A stretch of DNA of 64,000 nucleotides from Paulownia fortunei (lineage: Eukaryota > Streptophyta > Magnoliopsida > Lamiales > Paulowniaceae): assembly GCA_019321725.1 (NCBI GenBank), contig CM033110.1, positions 13,137,278 through 13,201,277 of the forward strand. Reading direction: 5' to 3'. How positions within the stretch are numbered: position 1 is the stretch's first letter; every line of letters starts with the position of its first letter. Below, piece by piece: positions 1 to 13,600 of the stretch. The position numbers were made by a program, and so were the translations under genes. The notes below the pieces were generated by a model, which was given only the letters and a program-made list of their open reading frames with translations, was not told the origin of the DNA and made no database searches.

Positions 1-119
1 TTTTGTTATTCTCATTCTTTTACATTTTTTTAAGCCTCTATTTACAATCTTTTTGAGCCTCTATCTTATAAAGAGTCAATTTGATCCTCTTTGGTAGCAG
101 ACTATGGCTAAGAAACTTT

Positions 120-890
120 CTACTTTGTACAAGACGAATACTTGAAATTTGGTATCTCTACCATCAGGTAAAAGTGTAATTGGCTCACGTTATGTGTATA
201 AAATCAAAACTAAATCTGATGGGTTGACTAAAGGGTATAAAGCAGAATTAGTTGCAAAAAAGATTTTCTCAACAGTATTGTATGGATTATGAGGAGATTT
301 TTGCTCCTGTTGCAAAAATAACTACTGTGCATACTCTTATTACAATTGCATCGGTTTGCCAATGGCATATATTTCAGATGAATGTTAAAAATGCCTTCTT
401 GAATGATGATCTTCAAAAAGATGTCTGCATGGTCCCTGGTCCCCCTCTTGGTGTTTCTTATAATCCCAACATAGGATTAAGAAGCTTTATGTGATGTTAA
501 ACACACACCGTGGCTGGTTTGAGAAGTTCTTTATTGTGCTTGCTTCACTTAGTTTTACTTGGTTTTTGCTCCAGTAATCATGATTCAACTCTCTTTTTTA
601 GGTACACTATCTTTTTATTTGTATGTTAATGATATGATTATTATTGGTGATGATATTGATGGGATAACAATGCTAAAATATGAATTAACTTCTTGTTTTG
701 AAATGAAAATTTTGAAGTATTTATTACGCAATTTTGTAGGTATTGAGGTAACTTGTTTCTCCTAAAAGCTATCTTCGGCCATTGTCCAAATACACAGTTG
801 ATATACTTGGGCGTGCTAGTCTTACTAATACTAAAACCACTAGAACGTTGATACTCCTCTTGAACTCAGTATTCAGTGTTCAAGCTTGAA
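120..890 (+). pseudogene. Ty1/copia reverse-transcriptase remnant
   Basis: Plus-strand translation in shifting frames gives copia polymerase motifs in order: a segment before the RT core (LPSGKSVIGSRYVYKIK, about 160-210), YKAELVAK (about 237-260), MDYEEIFAPVAKITT (from 282), NVKNAFLNDDL (about 381-415), the catalytic YVNDMIIIGDD block (about 622-655, Asn-Asp in place of the usual Asp-Asp) and a SKYTVDILGRASLTNTKT segment (about 787-840). Frameshifts and stops separate the pieces, and no LTR, integrase or RNase H was found beside it, so it is a dead internal fragment. It lies just past the 3' end of the mannosidase gene, in the opposite direction. Confidence 0.8.
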
Positions 891-960
891 AAGCTAGAAG
901 CTATGCATTCTAGAGTTTACGAACATTTCAATTAAGTTAGTTGTTTTAACGACGCTGATA

Positions 961-1600
961 GAGTGAAAAAGAATTCCACTACTGTAACGGATGGTATTCC
1001 TCCAACGTAAATAGACACTGGTGCTACCTAAATATACAATTGAATGATTAAGAAAAAAAAAAAAGACAATAAACTTAGGACGACTGTAGTGATTTTTGGA
1101 TGGATCAGATATACTAGCTAGCAGTGATAATTCAACAGGAGGAAAGAGAAATCATACAGACTATTTGAGTCCTTCCCCTTAAAATACAATGTTAGAGAAA
1201 CAATATATAAAATTTCAACATCATCAATCTGCCAAAGTAACCATAAATGGTCCTTTCTGTTTTTGATTCAAAATTTTTTGAACAAAAAAAAAAAAAGAGC
1301 CCATAAATGGTCAATTTTCGACGATTGTTCATTTATTTTCCTTTAGTCAACCACAGGCAGAAAATTGGTAATGTAAAGAAATGAAGGGAATATTTTGAAG
1401 TACGGATGACAAACCAATTGCACCATACTGCAAGGCTTTCCTCTTTTATTTTTCTCCGTCTTTAAGTGTTACTAATTGGAGATAGCCATCAGCTGGTGGC
1501 AGTCGAAAGAAGTCTCACCGGATGTCATTATTCAGGAACTCGGAGGAAGGGGGCCAATGCTACTTACTATCAGACTCTATAGTTTAGAGGCGCGGCTCTT
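961..1600. other. Intergenic / 3' flank of alpha-mannosidase, no gene seen
   Basis: AT-rich sequence between the copia remnant and the mannosidase stop codon. It includes short poly-A runs (about 1051-1064 and 1285-1297) and presumably the mannosidase 3' UTR on the minus strand. No ORF of substance or repeat structure was recognised. Confidence 0.5.
1444..1450 (-). promoter_or_regulatory. Candidate polyadenylation signal of the alpha-mannosidase gene
   Basis: An AATAAA-type hexamer on the minus strand about 150 bases past the stop codon at 1601. A second one lies near 1330. Plant poly(A) signals are loose, so this is suggestive only. Confidence 0.3.
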
Positions 1601-4600
1601 TTAAAATCTTAAGATGAAAGTCCGGATCTCCATGGGACCAAGCTCGACTGTAAGACTTGAGATGTCCACAGGACCACCTCTAATTGGAGCAGGCTCACTG
1701 TGAGTTTCACCCTTGACTTCCCAAGTCATCCTCTTCATCTCAGACTTGTCTTGATTTGCTGATAAGCTTGTTTCCTTAAGCATCCTTATCTGAAATACAA
1801 TGGAAAAGGAAAGCTCAGTAACAATAGCAGAAAAGAATTCATGCAACATCCCCAACCTTCAACGGAGAGACCTCACAGATTCATTTATGTCCAACTGATG
1901 ACCTCCACTGCCATTTCCCAACTTTCTATGTCTGCATTCCCTTCAGTAACTAAGTGAAAGGATCGAATTGGAGATGGACAACATATACAAACGTATATAA
2001 ACATATTAATTCTTTGACCAGATAATATCAACAAGTGTTGCTAAAACAGCATCTTCAATAGATGATTGATGATTTTTGACTACTTGAGCAAATCAATATC
2101 AAATCGCATCAAGTCAATGGAATTGTTTAGTCATTATGATTTTCAGATGCCCTTAATGTGTATAAATTGACAACAAAGTGCCCTAATATTAATATCCATG
2201 GCTCAAAATGGGGGTGGAGTGAGAAGGAGAGGCGAAAAGAGGAGAAAGAAGATCCTCTGCCCTCATCCTTGTATGAAATTCCTGGAATTGGCAAAAAGTA
2301 GTACTTGTAGAATATACATACCGTTTTTCCAGCAAACATCTTCTTCAGGTCAACTTTGGCAAGTGTCGAGTAGTCAGGGTCTTCACCAGCCTACAACATA
2401 ACGGCGTGAATAAGTTGTAAATATGGAAGAGAAAATCATTTTCAAAAAATGAAGTTTATATATTTTTTAAGATATTATTTTGAAGTGTCTCAGATTTATG
2501 TATATCCTGATATCCAACTGCATCAACAAAACTCTTATTTTGTAATATCCTATGAGAAATTCATTCGGCATTTTTTCTGCGTTCTATTTTAGGCAGCTTG
2601 CTCTGCATAAAGACCTAGGTCAAATGTCAGTAGATATACTCATCCTTTATTCTGTCTTATCATTTCTTGTGAAGTTAATTCCTGTATATGAAATGAATGT
2701 TCTAGTAGCAAACTTGCAATCACTTATGTTCTCAATGCAAAGTATAGGTACAATCACTAAAGTACCAAGACAAATTTAGAACTATAATGAAGGTCCTCAT
2801 TTTCTTGTAATCAGATTATGCGTCCGAATAGCTTTTTGATCAATGCAATAGAAACCTAGAAAAGTAGCACAAGATTGATGGACTTCACCTCATATAGATG
2901 TGCCAAACGAAGGAGCACACTTCCATCAACCAACTCCTGAATTACAATACCCAAAGAGTTCATTGGGAAGAAATCATGAATATGACAGGATGGGAATATG
3001 AGCGATCACCTGGAGAGTAACTAATGCAACGTTATGAGGTAAACTATAGTTTGATTCCATGGATGTGGCCTTTGTCAAATGAGAAGATTTCCATTTTTCG
3101 GAGTCCTGCAACAGTTAACATCAAATAATCAGATAACAGGGGTTAATATTGAATATTTATGCCCAGTCCTCCAAAATTTACCTCATGTGAAAAGGCTAAA
3201 AGAAGTGGTGAATATATTTCTTGGCCAGTTGTTCGCCTCCAACGGACTCCAGTACCAAGCTCATTGATGCTGATATAATAATTTCCTCGAACCTAAAGAT
3301 ATGTAACAAGATCAAAGCAAGTCTCAGTAGCCAACTTCTCATCAGAATAACACTGAATCTTTTACTACATTACTGCTTTGGAAGGTTAAAACCAGCGATA
3401 CCAAATTTTGCCTCAGATGTTGCAGTTACCAGTTGTCGTAATTTTAACATTAATTATATAGGGCAACGACAGATTCTAAGAAATGGATGATGATAATAAT
3501 CTACATGATTCCCATCCAAGGTTCCAATCGAAGAGGAAAAGAAAACAATAGAGATGAATGAAATTCTTTTCCAAAAGAGTTTCCTTTTGAGGATATTTTA
3601 TCATGAGATCCCTAGAAACCAGAAGGCGACTAGTTATCACAGGTACGGAGCCTCAAACTTATTACTTGGCACAACAATTTATGTGATAATGGAACTGACG
3701 TTATGCAACACCTTCTACTACATGGACTCATACCGTAAGTCCTTCACATGTATTCTTCACACATACAAACTCGTCAAGGGGTTCACCTACTCCTCTAGAA
3801 TCATCATTGATCATACGCCTGGATAAATAGTATGATTAGACATGTTCCAACAAGGGAAACATTAGAATAAGATCATAAACAAGGAAACAACTATGAATTA
3901 TTGTATACCTGTGTAGCATCAATTCAATTTCTCCATCATTGATGCTGGATCCTCCAGTGGCCCGGTCAACCAGAACAGAGAATTCAGACTTCTTATCCTC
4001 CATGAAAATTCCAAGATTGATCTGAAAGCAATGAATAATCCAGAGTGAACCCATTTTTCTTTGCAAAATTTTAAGGGAGACAAAAGCAATGCCACAAACC
4101 ATGGAGGGCCACAAAGCTTCTTATTAAATTCAAAATAGTGGTCGAGAGTACTTCCATTTTCATATTTTATAAATTTGAAAAATAAATGAAACTTTGCATC
4201 TGCAAGTTGAAATGAAGTCCTGCATACCACCATCTGTTGTGCATACACTGGTGATAGCATAAACATGTTGACATAAGGTATTTTCAGCTTTTAAAAATTG
4301 TTAAAGCAGACTAGACTATAAAAGATAATCTGTTCTCACCATGACTTGATATGGCTTTGATAAAAGATGAAACTCATAAATCTGATTTTTGAAATTGCAT
4401 TTACTTTGAGACATAGCCCATTGCATGGACAACATGACAATTAGAAAGTGTTAGTTTTACACATGAGAAAACAGAAGAGAATGGAGGAAAGGGTTAACAA
4501 TTACTTCATTTTCATAAATTCTGAGCCATCAATCATGATTAAGTGATGACGTGAGGCCTAGCAAGAGTACGACCCTCTAATACCTTGACAAGGTAATAAG

Positions 4601-7600
4601 CTACAATGGTTGGTAGTCATGTTCAGGAAAAAAATCCAGTTAATCACAAAAAGTGCATTTCTAGGATGATGGATGAAGAATTTTACTTGTTAGGCCTGTT
4701 GCTTGAAGATTCTAATAATGCTCAACTCAGTCCTTTCACTAATTATCTATAAGTGCCAAACTAATTACAGATTGAAAATAAATAGATCTTTAAGTCCCCA
4801 AAAGGGATTCAGTCAATCCTACCATTCAACAAGATACAAGAAACATTTTTCTATAAACTGCTTAATAACTAGAGCCAGACAGCATCTTCAAGTGCAAGGC
4901 CAGTGGTATAGTGGAAAGTCTACAACTTTCAGAATGACATGAGCATTGACTTACTATTGGCAACCAAGATATCACTTTTCACGTGCCAAATCAAAAGAAA
5001 CTAGGATCAAACAATTCCAGTGCATAGCGCAAAATCTAGTTCAATTTGCTTGAAAGTCTACAGATCATAAGAAATATGTAATTTGTAGCAACTTGAATTT
5101 TAATAAGATAAAGTTGAGACAGTTACTGGATAGTAATTCCCTGCTACAGGTTGAGTAACTGTGAGAGGCCAGTCGGCTCTGTAATCTCTAACCTGAAAAT
5201 TTGTAGGATATTGAAGTCATATCAAATAATGGAAATTACTAGGAGAAGAAAAAAAAGCAGGAAATAGAGTAACAAAATGTCCATCTGATAATATTTACAG
5301 CAGACTTCATCACGAATATGCAATAGGACCATATCAACTTTTCCATTATTATGCATGATTTAGTAGTATAATCTTTTACTATTAGGACTTGCTAAAACAG
5401 GAATAATCATTTTTTTTAATGCTCAAAAAGGGGACCCTTGCCGAAACACAGTACCTGCCTCAAGATCAACAAAATGACCATTGAATTGGGCTAAAGTCAA
5501 CTGTACGAAAGGCTTAAGAAAATTGCTGCTCATACATCTTTTAGCAATTATCTGTAAATGAGTCAGGTTCTCCCCTCTCCCACTCGATGTTGGACAAGTT
5601 GGGTTCTCACACTCTATCTTCCATTAGATGCTAACATCTAATAAGCTTATAATTCAATACATTTACAACACCCTTAATAACACAAATGAGTATGTTTTGT
5701 CAATGGAATAGTGCACTTGTGATATGTTTTGTGTAGTTGAAATGTTTGGAGAAGATGGCTTGAAAAAGAGGAAAATGAAGGAAAAATGGGAAACAATGTT
5801 GCGCCGCAGCACTGACCTTAAAGTTCATGCCGAAACATGTCGCACCGTGGCACCGTGGCACCGGGCAGAATCGCTGCGGCGCTAGACACAAAAACCATGC
5901 CGACAGATTCCGCACCCCGGCACCACAAGTGGCCTCACAGCGCCAGAACACATTGTAACACAAATTTCGTTGTTTACAATAATTACAAACAAGAAAAATA
6001 GTACAAATGAAATTTATTGAATTTGTTGAAAATATGTATATACAATTTCCATTGATCCTCTGATTCTTCTCTTCAACAACGTTGACTTTGTGGATTTAGT
6101 AAGTTCTTGATGAAATCGACCCTCCAATCTCCTCCAAGGTTGATTTGATTTTCAATAATGTTAATTCGAGGGTTTAACAACTTAATATCGAATTAAACGT
6201 TATAATTTTGATGGCTTCCGCGATGAACATCTTACTTTTCGCCTTGAACACCATGGATCTCCTTGAATCTGATGGATTTAGGTTGAGAGAACTGTCTCCA
6301 ACACCTTTCTTGCTTGGACTTATTCTTCTTAACAATTTGTCTTTTAACTTCTTGAGATGACCCCTATTTATACTTGTAGGATAAGGGCTTTTGCCATTTT
6401 TACTTAATGACATGGAAGATTTGATTGCTTCTTCACGATTTGATGGACATTTACTGCCTTAATCACAAGATGTGATATGAATTACCAAAATATTGGTATT
6501 CACTTTCATAATTTACAATATACGATCTTTATGGCAAAAATATCATAATTTGACACGTGGTAATATTTAATTTCTTTATCAATAAAATATCTTATTTAAT
6601 CTTCAAATTCAATGATAATTCTAAAAATAAATTAAAATATAAAATTGATAAATTAAAATATATTACACATGTCAATGCATAATTGGCTGCACATTTTCCA
6701 TGTTTACACACGTGAACAGGGCATCTCGCGCTCCAGCACCACATCACGTGAACAAATCTGATGCTTCTTTTTAGGCCTTGGCAAGTGGCGTGAAATGGGG
6801 ATTTTTAGCATATTTTTGATTATACACACACAAGATATACACAATCCAAGACTCTCCATTAGATAGAACACACACTCTTAAAAACTCTCTCATAATCTAT
6901 ATCCAACACACACTTTACACACTTTTCTACGCACACAATCCTCTTAATTTCCACACACAAGTCCACACACCCATTGAAGGAGGCACACTCTTAAAAACTC
7001 TCATATAATCTATATCCAACACACACTTTTCTACACACAATTCTCTTAATTTCCACACACAAGTCCACACACCCATTGAAGGAGGATGAGATTGGTATCA
7101 AGGGGAGAAGAATTTCAATTTTTCTTTTCTCATTTCTTTCAAATTTTGTTTAGTTTATTGTAATTGTGAAAGACGAATGATTGGTGTATCCAAATTGTGT
7201 TTGACATTTTGCACTATGAACTACATTTCCTCAGTCAACGCTTGGGGAGCGAATCTATGAATTTGTAAATTTTTTGCTAGATTGTGGTTTGGATTTTTTT
7301 TTAAGTTGTGATGAGCATGTGTTATGATCTTAATGCTTTTTAAAGTTTGACCAACTTTAAATTTATATTTGTTATTGTGATTAAGACCGAGAGGTAATGT
7401 TACAACAAGTGCTTGTATAATAGATGCAATGGACTAATTGAATGTAAAGATATATGAATTGCTACATACAATAGTTATAGGCAAAGCCTTGATATGTTGA
7501 AAGCTAGTGGGTTTCACAAATGCACTATTATTTGGCTAAATCTACACAGATATATAGTAGATTGTTAAATAGGAGTAAAATTGGTATGTCTTGAGAGGGA

Positions 7601-10600
7601 ATATCAAGTATAATCGCAAATTCCGTTGTCACATGAATTGGGTAATTTTTCTTACAGTAATTGGCGAGATTTCTCAATGAAATGGATTGGTGAACCAATG
7701 TCTTGACCTTTTCTCCTTTGGTTTTAGTTTTGCTAACTTCTTGGTTTAATATTTGCATTGCTAGTTAATTTTACCTTAGTTTTTAAATATACTCGTCCAA
7801 CTTTCAAGTGGTTAAATATAGCCATAGTTTCTATATTTGGTAGTTGTATACAAATTCCCTTGGGACACGACAACCCAACACCTCACACACTCTGTTACTT
7901 GCGACTAGTGCACTTGCTATTACGTGTTGCACACTACACACACCAACATCCTTGTCTCAGACATCAAATCCACATTCATAAACCATACCAAGCTTGTAAC
8001 ATTCTAGAGGTGGCTCCCAAGAACACAGGCATTGAACTTTGTCCTGGATAGCAATTAGCTTCCAAGGTTCTGGCTGATTGCCTACTCTTATACTATTTGT
8101 CAGGTCCAAAACTTGCGAAGCTGCAACATGATAAATGCTTCACAACCACTAGCCCATTATTAATAAAAGAAAGCCAGCTGCCCAAAAGGCTAAGTAATTA
8201 ATGCCATAGCCTTTTAGCATATTTAATATTTAGCAAGTTACAGTTTCCTCTCAGGATGTGGGATAAGTTGGGGTTTGGGAAAATATGGTCAGCTAGTTAT
8301 GGTAAATGCCAATGCAGTCATAAAATAGTTCTTTTCTAAAATTTACAAAGGGGGTATTATTCAAACCCAACTTCATGTTGCAATTTGAACAATCCCTATT
8401 TATTGTCAATCGATAGATGGCCAATGCACATCAGAATGACACAAAATTTAAATCTCACAATCTCCAGAGAACTTTGACATTCACTAATACCAAACATTTT
8501 TCCAGTGCTAAGGTTTGTTTTAACTGATAATAACTAATCCAACAAAAATCTCTTGCAAATATAAACCAAAAAAATTTATACAGAATGGTAAAGAGGTCCT
8601 TCCTTATTTATGGCTTTCCTTTCATTTCTTGTAAGGAGTGAACCTTTCTATGACTTTTCTTGTACTTTTTGTAATGGAGTAGAATTTCTTATTTAACGCA
8701 TTTTAATCATTCTTCCTGCACTCTTGTAACTCTATAGGTATGATATATGTCCCTCTCTTTTCATGGGAATTTTTATTGATCATGCAAGGATTTAGCAATC
8801 CCCGAATTACTGATGGTTCTTTTATTTTAAAAAGAACCAGTGTGTCACTACATACAGCTTGATGTCTATTAGTTTCTTTTTTATTCTCTTACACAGCCTT
8901 AGTAGCAGACAATATTGTTAGCAGACATGATTCACATACACTAGTACCTTTGAAAGATTAACATACTCTAATAATTTTATCTTGTAGTATATGCATTAGA
9001 GAAATATGGTGCATAAGATAACAAGTTTTCACACCTCTAAGTTTTAAGGAAGACTATGAGAAATAAGTAAAATATCAAGATAGACCAATTACTACTAATT
9101 GACCTAAATTTTTATTCGAATTACAATTACTAGACCAAACAAGAGTATCAGATGTTCAAAGAAAAGAAGTCCTGTCACATTCTCAGAAACTTAAATCCAG
9201 ACAAATAATGGAAGACGTACCCGTTTTAGAAAGTCTCTTGCATTGGAATCGGTATAGAACACTTTATCAGTGACCATATTAGCTGTCAACCTCGTGATAA
9301 CCTCTTTTCCAATACTATCGTCCGTGGGAATTGGGCCAATCTTCAGATTACGATCATTCATAACACCAAGTGATCAGAGAAAAAAAAAACAAAAAGAAGA
9401 AGAAGTAGCGCACAGTTTATTTTTTATGTAAGTTCTTCGAGGTGCAGTGGGAAAACAAAACAGCACATGGGCAAGGGAAGGTACGCAAGAATCACTAACC
9501 GTGAATTCAACTTCAGCATGATCCTTGTCTTTGTAAACTCTAATTATCTGAAAAAGTGACAATGAGTAACACAAAAATTGGGGTACAAAATGGTGGAAGA
9601 GAGGTCAATATTACAGTACATATGCATAAAACCTTCCCCCATTACTAGAGCAAAACCAAATTATCTTGTTTTGCAAATATAATATGCAGTAAGCTGCAGA
9701 ATGTAGATTGTAAGGTGGTTCAGTGTGCAAATGTACTTGCATGTGGAAATTTTCTGGTGAGACAATCCTGCTCGATGGTTAAGATTTTTCAGAGTACAAT
9801 TATATATTTATCTGAAAGAATGAAGCTGTATGCAACTTTTTTTTTTAAATTCGAAGAGTTTTGGAACATCAAAAAAGATAAAATACTGAACCTGGTAGAT
9901 CCATGAACTGAATTGCTGATGAACTTCATCAACTAGTGGCCCCCGGATGATCTTCAGAGGAACCTATAAGCAGCAACCAAAAATAATTCAGCAGAAAATT
10001 AGAGATCCATAGTGGTTAGTGGTTAGTGGTTTCGAGCCATGGAAAAGTTGAATAAAATATTGACCACTCAGATAGTTAAATGAAAACACCAATTCTTGGC
10101 GGGGGACATATATCACTCACTGATCTAGAGACCACTGAAGGAGGCAATCCATTAGGTCGGAAAATGTATGCACCAGAAGACTGCAAGGTTTGATATGATT
10201 CAACTTGTAGCATTTACAGCATTCATGGAAATGGTGGACAGTATATGAAATTCTAATCAAATACTATCAAATATATACCTGAGGATCGGCATCGCCCTGG
10301 CTGGAAGCATACCAAAGATAGCTTTGTTGTACTGGTATATCAATCTGGTATAAACACATTAATCATGTACAGATGAAGATATTTGACTAGGAGTCTCTCA
10401 GATGGAGAAAACAGAGATGGAAACAAAGTTTCACACAAATTCTACCAAGTACAGTATGCAAAGTTTTTGGTAAACCAAGTTGATGAGAACAGGTTAGATA
10501 CTCTTAGTTGTGATAAAGGAAATATCAGCTTAATTTCTTGAGAGTGAAATTTTAACAATTTAAATATTCTAAAAATAACTGAACCCTCTTGAAAACTATG

Positions 10601-13600
10601 GCTGCAAATGCATTACAGTACAAGCATTTAAGCATACAATTAACATGGCTCATACATTTTAAACAGCTAGGTAGATATGATTCTCTTTGTAGGCAATAGA
10701 GTAAAATTGTATGAAGCAAAAAAGGAACTCTATAAGAACAATACTGCCACTCCACAATAATATTGACCTGAGTGAATCAAATGAATAATCTCCAAGTGAA
10801 TGTAGGGGGATTTGACACAAATTTACTAGAGTATGTACTCTCTCTAATAATAAAAACAAGACGCAGCTTGCCCTCAGATTTATGTGACCATCTAATAGCA
10901 GCTACTTCCTCCATCCCAAAATTTTGGTCCAATTAGACCCGGCACAGTTTTTGAACAAGTGAAGTCTTTTGTACTTTTACACTATTGTTGTTGTCACATC
11001 ATTACTTTAATTTAGAGGGTAGTATTTGAAATAAAATTCCAATTGTAGGAAATGTAGCCTTATTTTGAGATGTCCCAAAAAGGAAATGGGAGTGATAAAA
11101 TTGGGACAAAGGACATATTAATTAAGACAAAGCCATCAAAAGATGTTAACAACATTGTGAAGTTCGGTAGTTAATAAGTTAAGGCACCAAAGTATCTATT
11201 AATTTCACAAAATGACGAAAAAAACTGCAGTCCTATGGGCCCCCTTCTCCCTCCTCCCAAACCAGTTTTCAAGTAAGACGTATGGGCAGAGCTCAAAGAA
11301 TGTTTCACTGTACAGTAAATATGCAGAAATGAAAGTTTTGTATGATTATCCAGGGGGTGATAATTTTCATTTGAGATTTTCTCGAAAATGGCTAGTATCA
11401 AACTGGTCTCTGTGATAAGCAAGGTCCCACTCAACTGCTCTCTTTTTCTTCGTAACACAGGAAAGAATAAGCACAACATCGAGTGTATTATGTTTACACA
11501 TAGAAGTGAGACATTTTTATGAAACCAAAACACATGCATTACATTTCTCATGTAGTTTTCCAAATTTCTCTCTTTCCCTCTTTCTCTCTTCAGTTTTAGA
11601 TCTACGTTACAGACCATTAGTGGAACTTAGATCATCTGTAGATGCTTGATATCCAGCTTAACTGCAGAATGACAAGACTAATGCAAAATTTACAGTCATT
11701 TAAAAAACAAGAGATCTTACTCCTGTTTTAGAATTGAACATGCGTTTAAGTTGCCCAGACGACGTGGAAAATGACAGTTTCAAGTTTCCTGGTCCAATTT
11801 CAATAGTTTCCTTCTTTGGAAGATCCATCATAGACACAAAACCACTTCTTGTATTTCCTGTGCATCATTGAAATCTAAATATAAGCACCAAGAACAGATA
11901 GACAAAATAAGGTAACCTATTTCTCTAGCTTTTGAAGAAGAATATGATATAAAAAGCACCTTTATCCTGAGATACATCAAGTAACTAGAAAATTAGAAAA
12001 AAAAAATTCTACCACTGAACCTGTAGGACTGGTGGCTAGCTGAGAGTAATATTTTGTTGTACTACCTTTTTGAGATTCTTTAGAAATGAAGTACGTATTC
12101 CAACCCAAAGGTGGCACAGATGCTGGAAATACAAGCCAATATTTTGCAGCATGTTTATCTGAAATTCCAGTATATGCTTCCACATAAAACTTTCTCAGTT
12201 TGCTTGTCACATTATCCACTTCTACATATTGAGACTCAAGGATTTTCCCCATGGAATCTTTGACAACAAGATTATGATCGTTAACCTGTAGGTTATGAGC
12301 CTATTAATTCAACTCAAATAATAGCATATTCTGATTTTCATAACCCCATTATAACAGGGAAAAGGTTCAGAATTATGAATGTAAAAATATATATCCGAAA
12401 AGCATGGACTCATGATTTTCAAGAAAGATTGTACATAAACCGAAAACAGAAGAAAAAATTAAAGCATACAGCTCCACCTTGTCAAGTTAATAATCATTTC
12501 AAATTAAATTATGTGCAGACAATTATGCCAGAAGAGTGTACTCAAGAATCTTGGAGCTATGTCTCCATGGCTAAAGACGATGATCATGTTGTGTGAAACA
12601 CATTTCCTCTATCTAATCGAGACTGAAAGAAAAAGGGAAGTAGAGGAAGGAGGAAAATCAATCAAAACTTTGTGGACGCATAAAGCACTGCAAAAATGGT
12701 AAATTTTAATCTTTGCAGGCAAAGTTTGCAAAATTTCTACTCCTAGAAGTTTTGCTCGGTACTCTAGCTAATTTGAATACGGAATTTGACAATCTGAATC
12801 ATTCATTCCTATGACATGCCTTGCTTCGACCATTAAGGCACAATTTTGGAGTGAAAATTAATAATGAAAAGGTTATGTTTCCCATGAGGGCTTCATTTAG
12901 ACGTAGTATATAACACGAAAGCCTATTCCATCTATGAATCCAATAGCTAGGTGAAAATTTCTTGAGAATCTGTCAACAACGTAATCTGGAAGAAGCCTAC
13001 CCCTAGCAACCTTTTCTTTTTTTTTTTAGCAAGGTAATGGATATGTTTCCCATGCCATTCAGAAAATCATAGTGATCCTTATAACATTGCTTGACGGCCA
13101 CCAAGAATTGCTGAGCTTGTTTTCCAAAGGATAACAGGTGGATCATTCACCCAAACTTTCCCTCTCCTTTCAGAAACTTAATACGGAGGGTTTGACAGAC
13201 CAAGACAAGACACGGCAGCTGAGGGAATCTGGTACCATATAGATGCAAATACCAACTACATGATAGGATGTTTAAAGCTTAGAAAGCATCAGCGAAGCAT
13301 TGTACTTGGACCATAGCAGAACAGATTGCGAAAGAGGCTCACAAAAGCATCCGACAAAGAAGGTATGGTAACAAGACAGTAGATGTCGAAGAATATAAAA
13401 AAGTCAAAGATATGGATTTGGACTAGGAAGAAAGTCCAAAAATATGGAAGTTTAGTTATTTACATTCTGTTTAGTTCATACTGTGGCTTTCATTTACACT
13501 TAAATTTTGTCTTAACAGAAAACATGGCGAGGCAATATACGAATCATCCTCTGCTTATCCAGCTTTAGAAGATGAAACCGATTAAATTGCCAAATTTGCC

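Noticed and set aside
5700..5963. 87-codon Cys/Ala-rich minus-strand frame.
   Set aside because: It is produced by the GC-rich patch at the edge of the solo LTR and has no recognisable motif or splice context.
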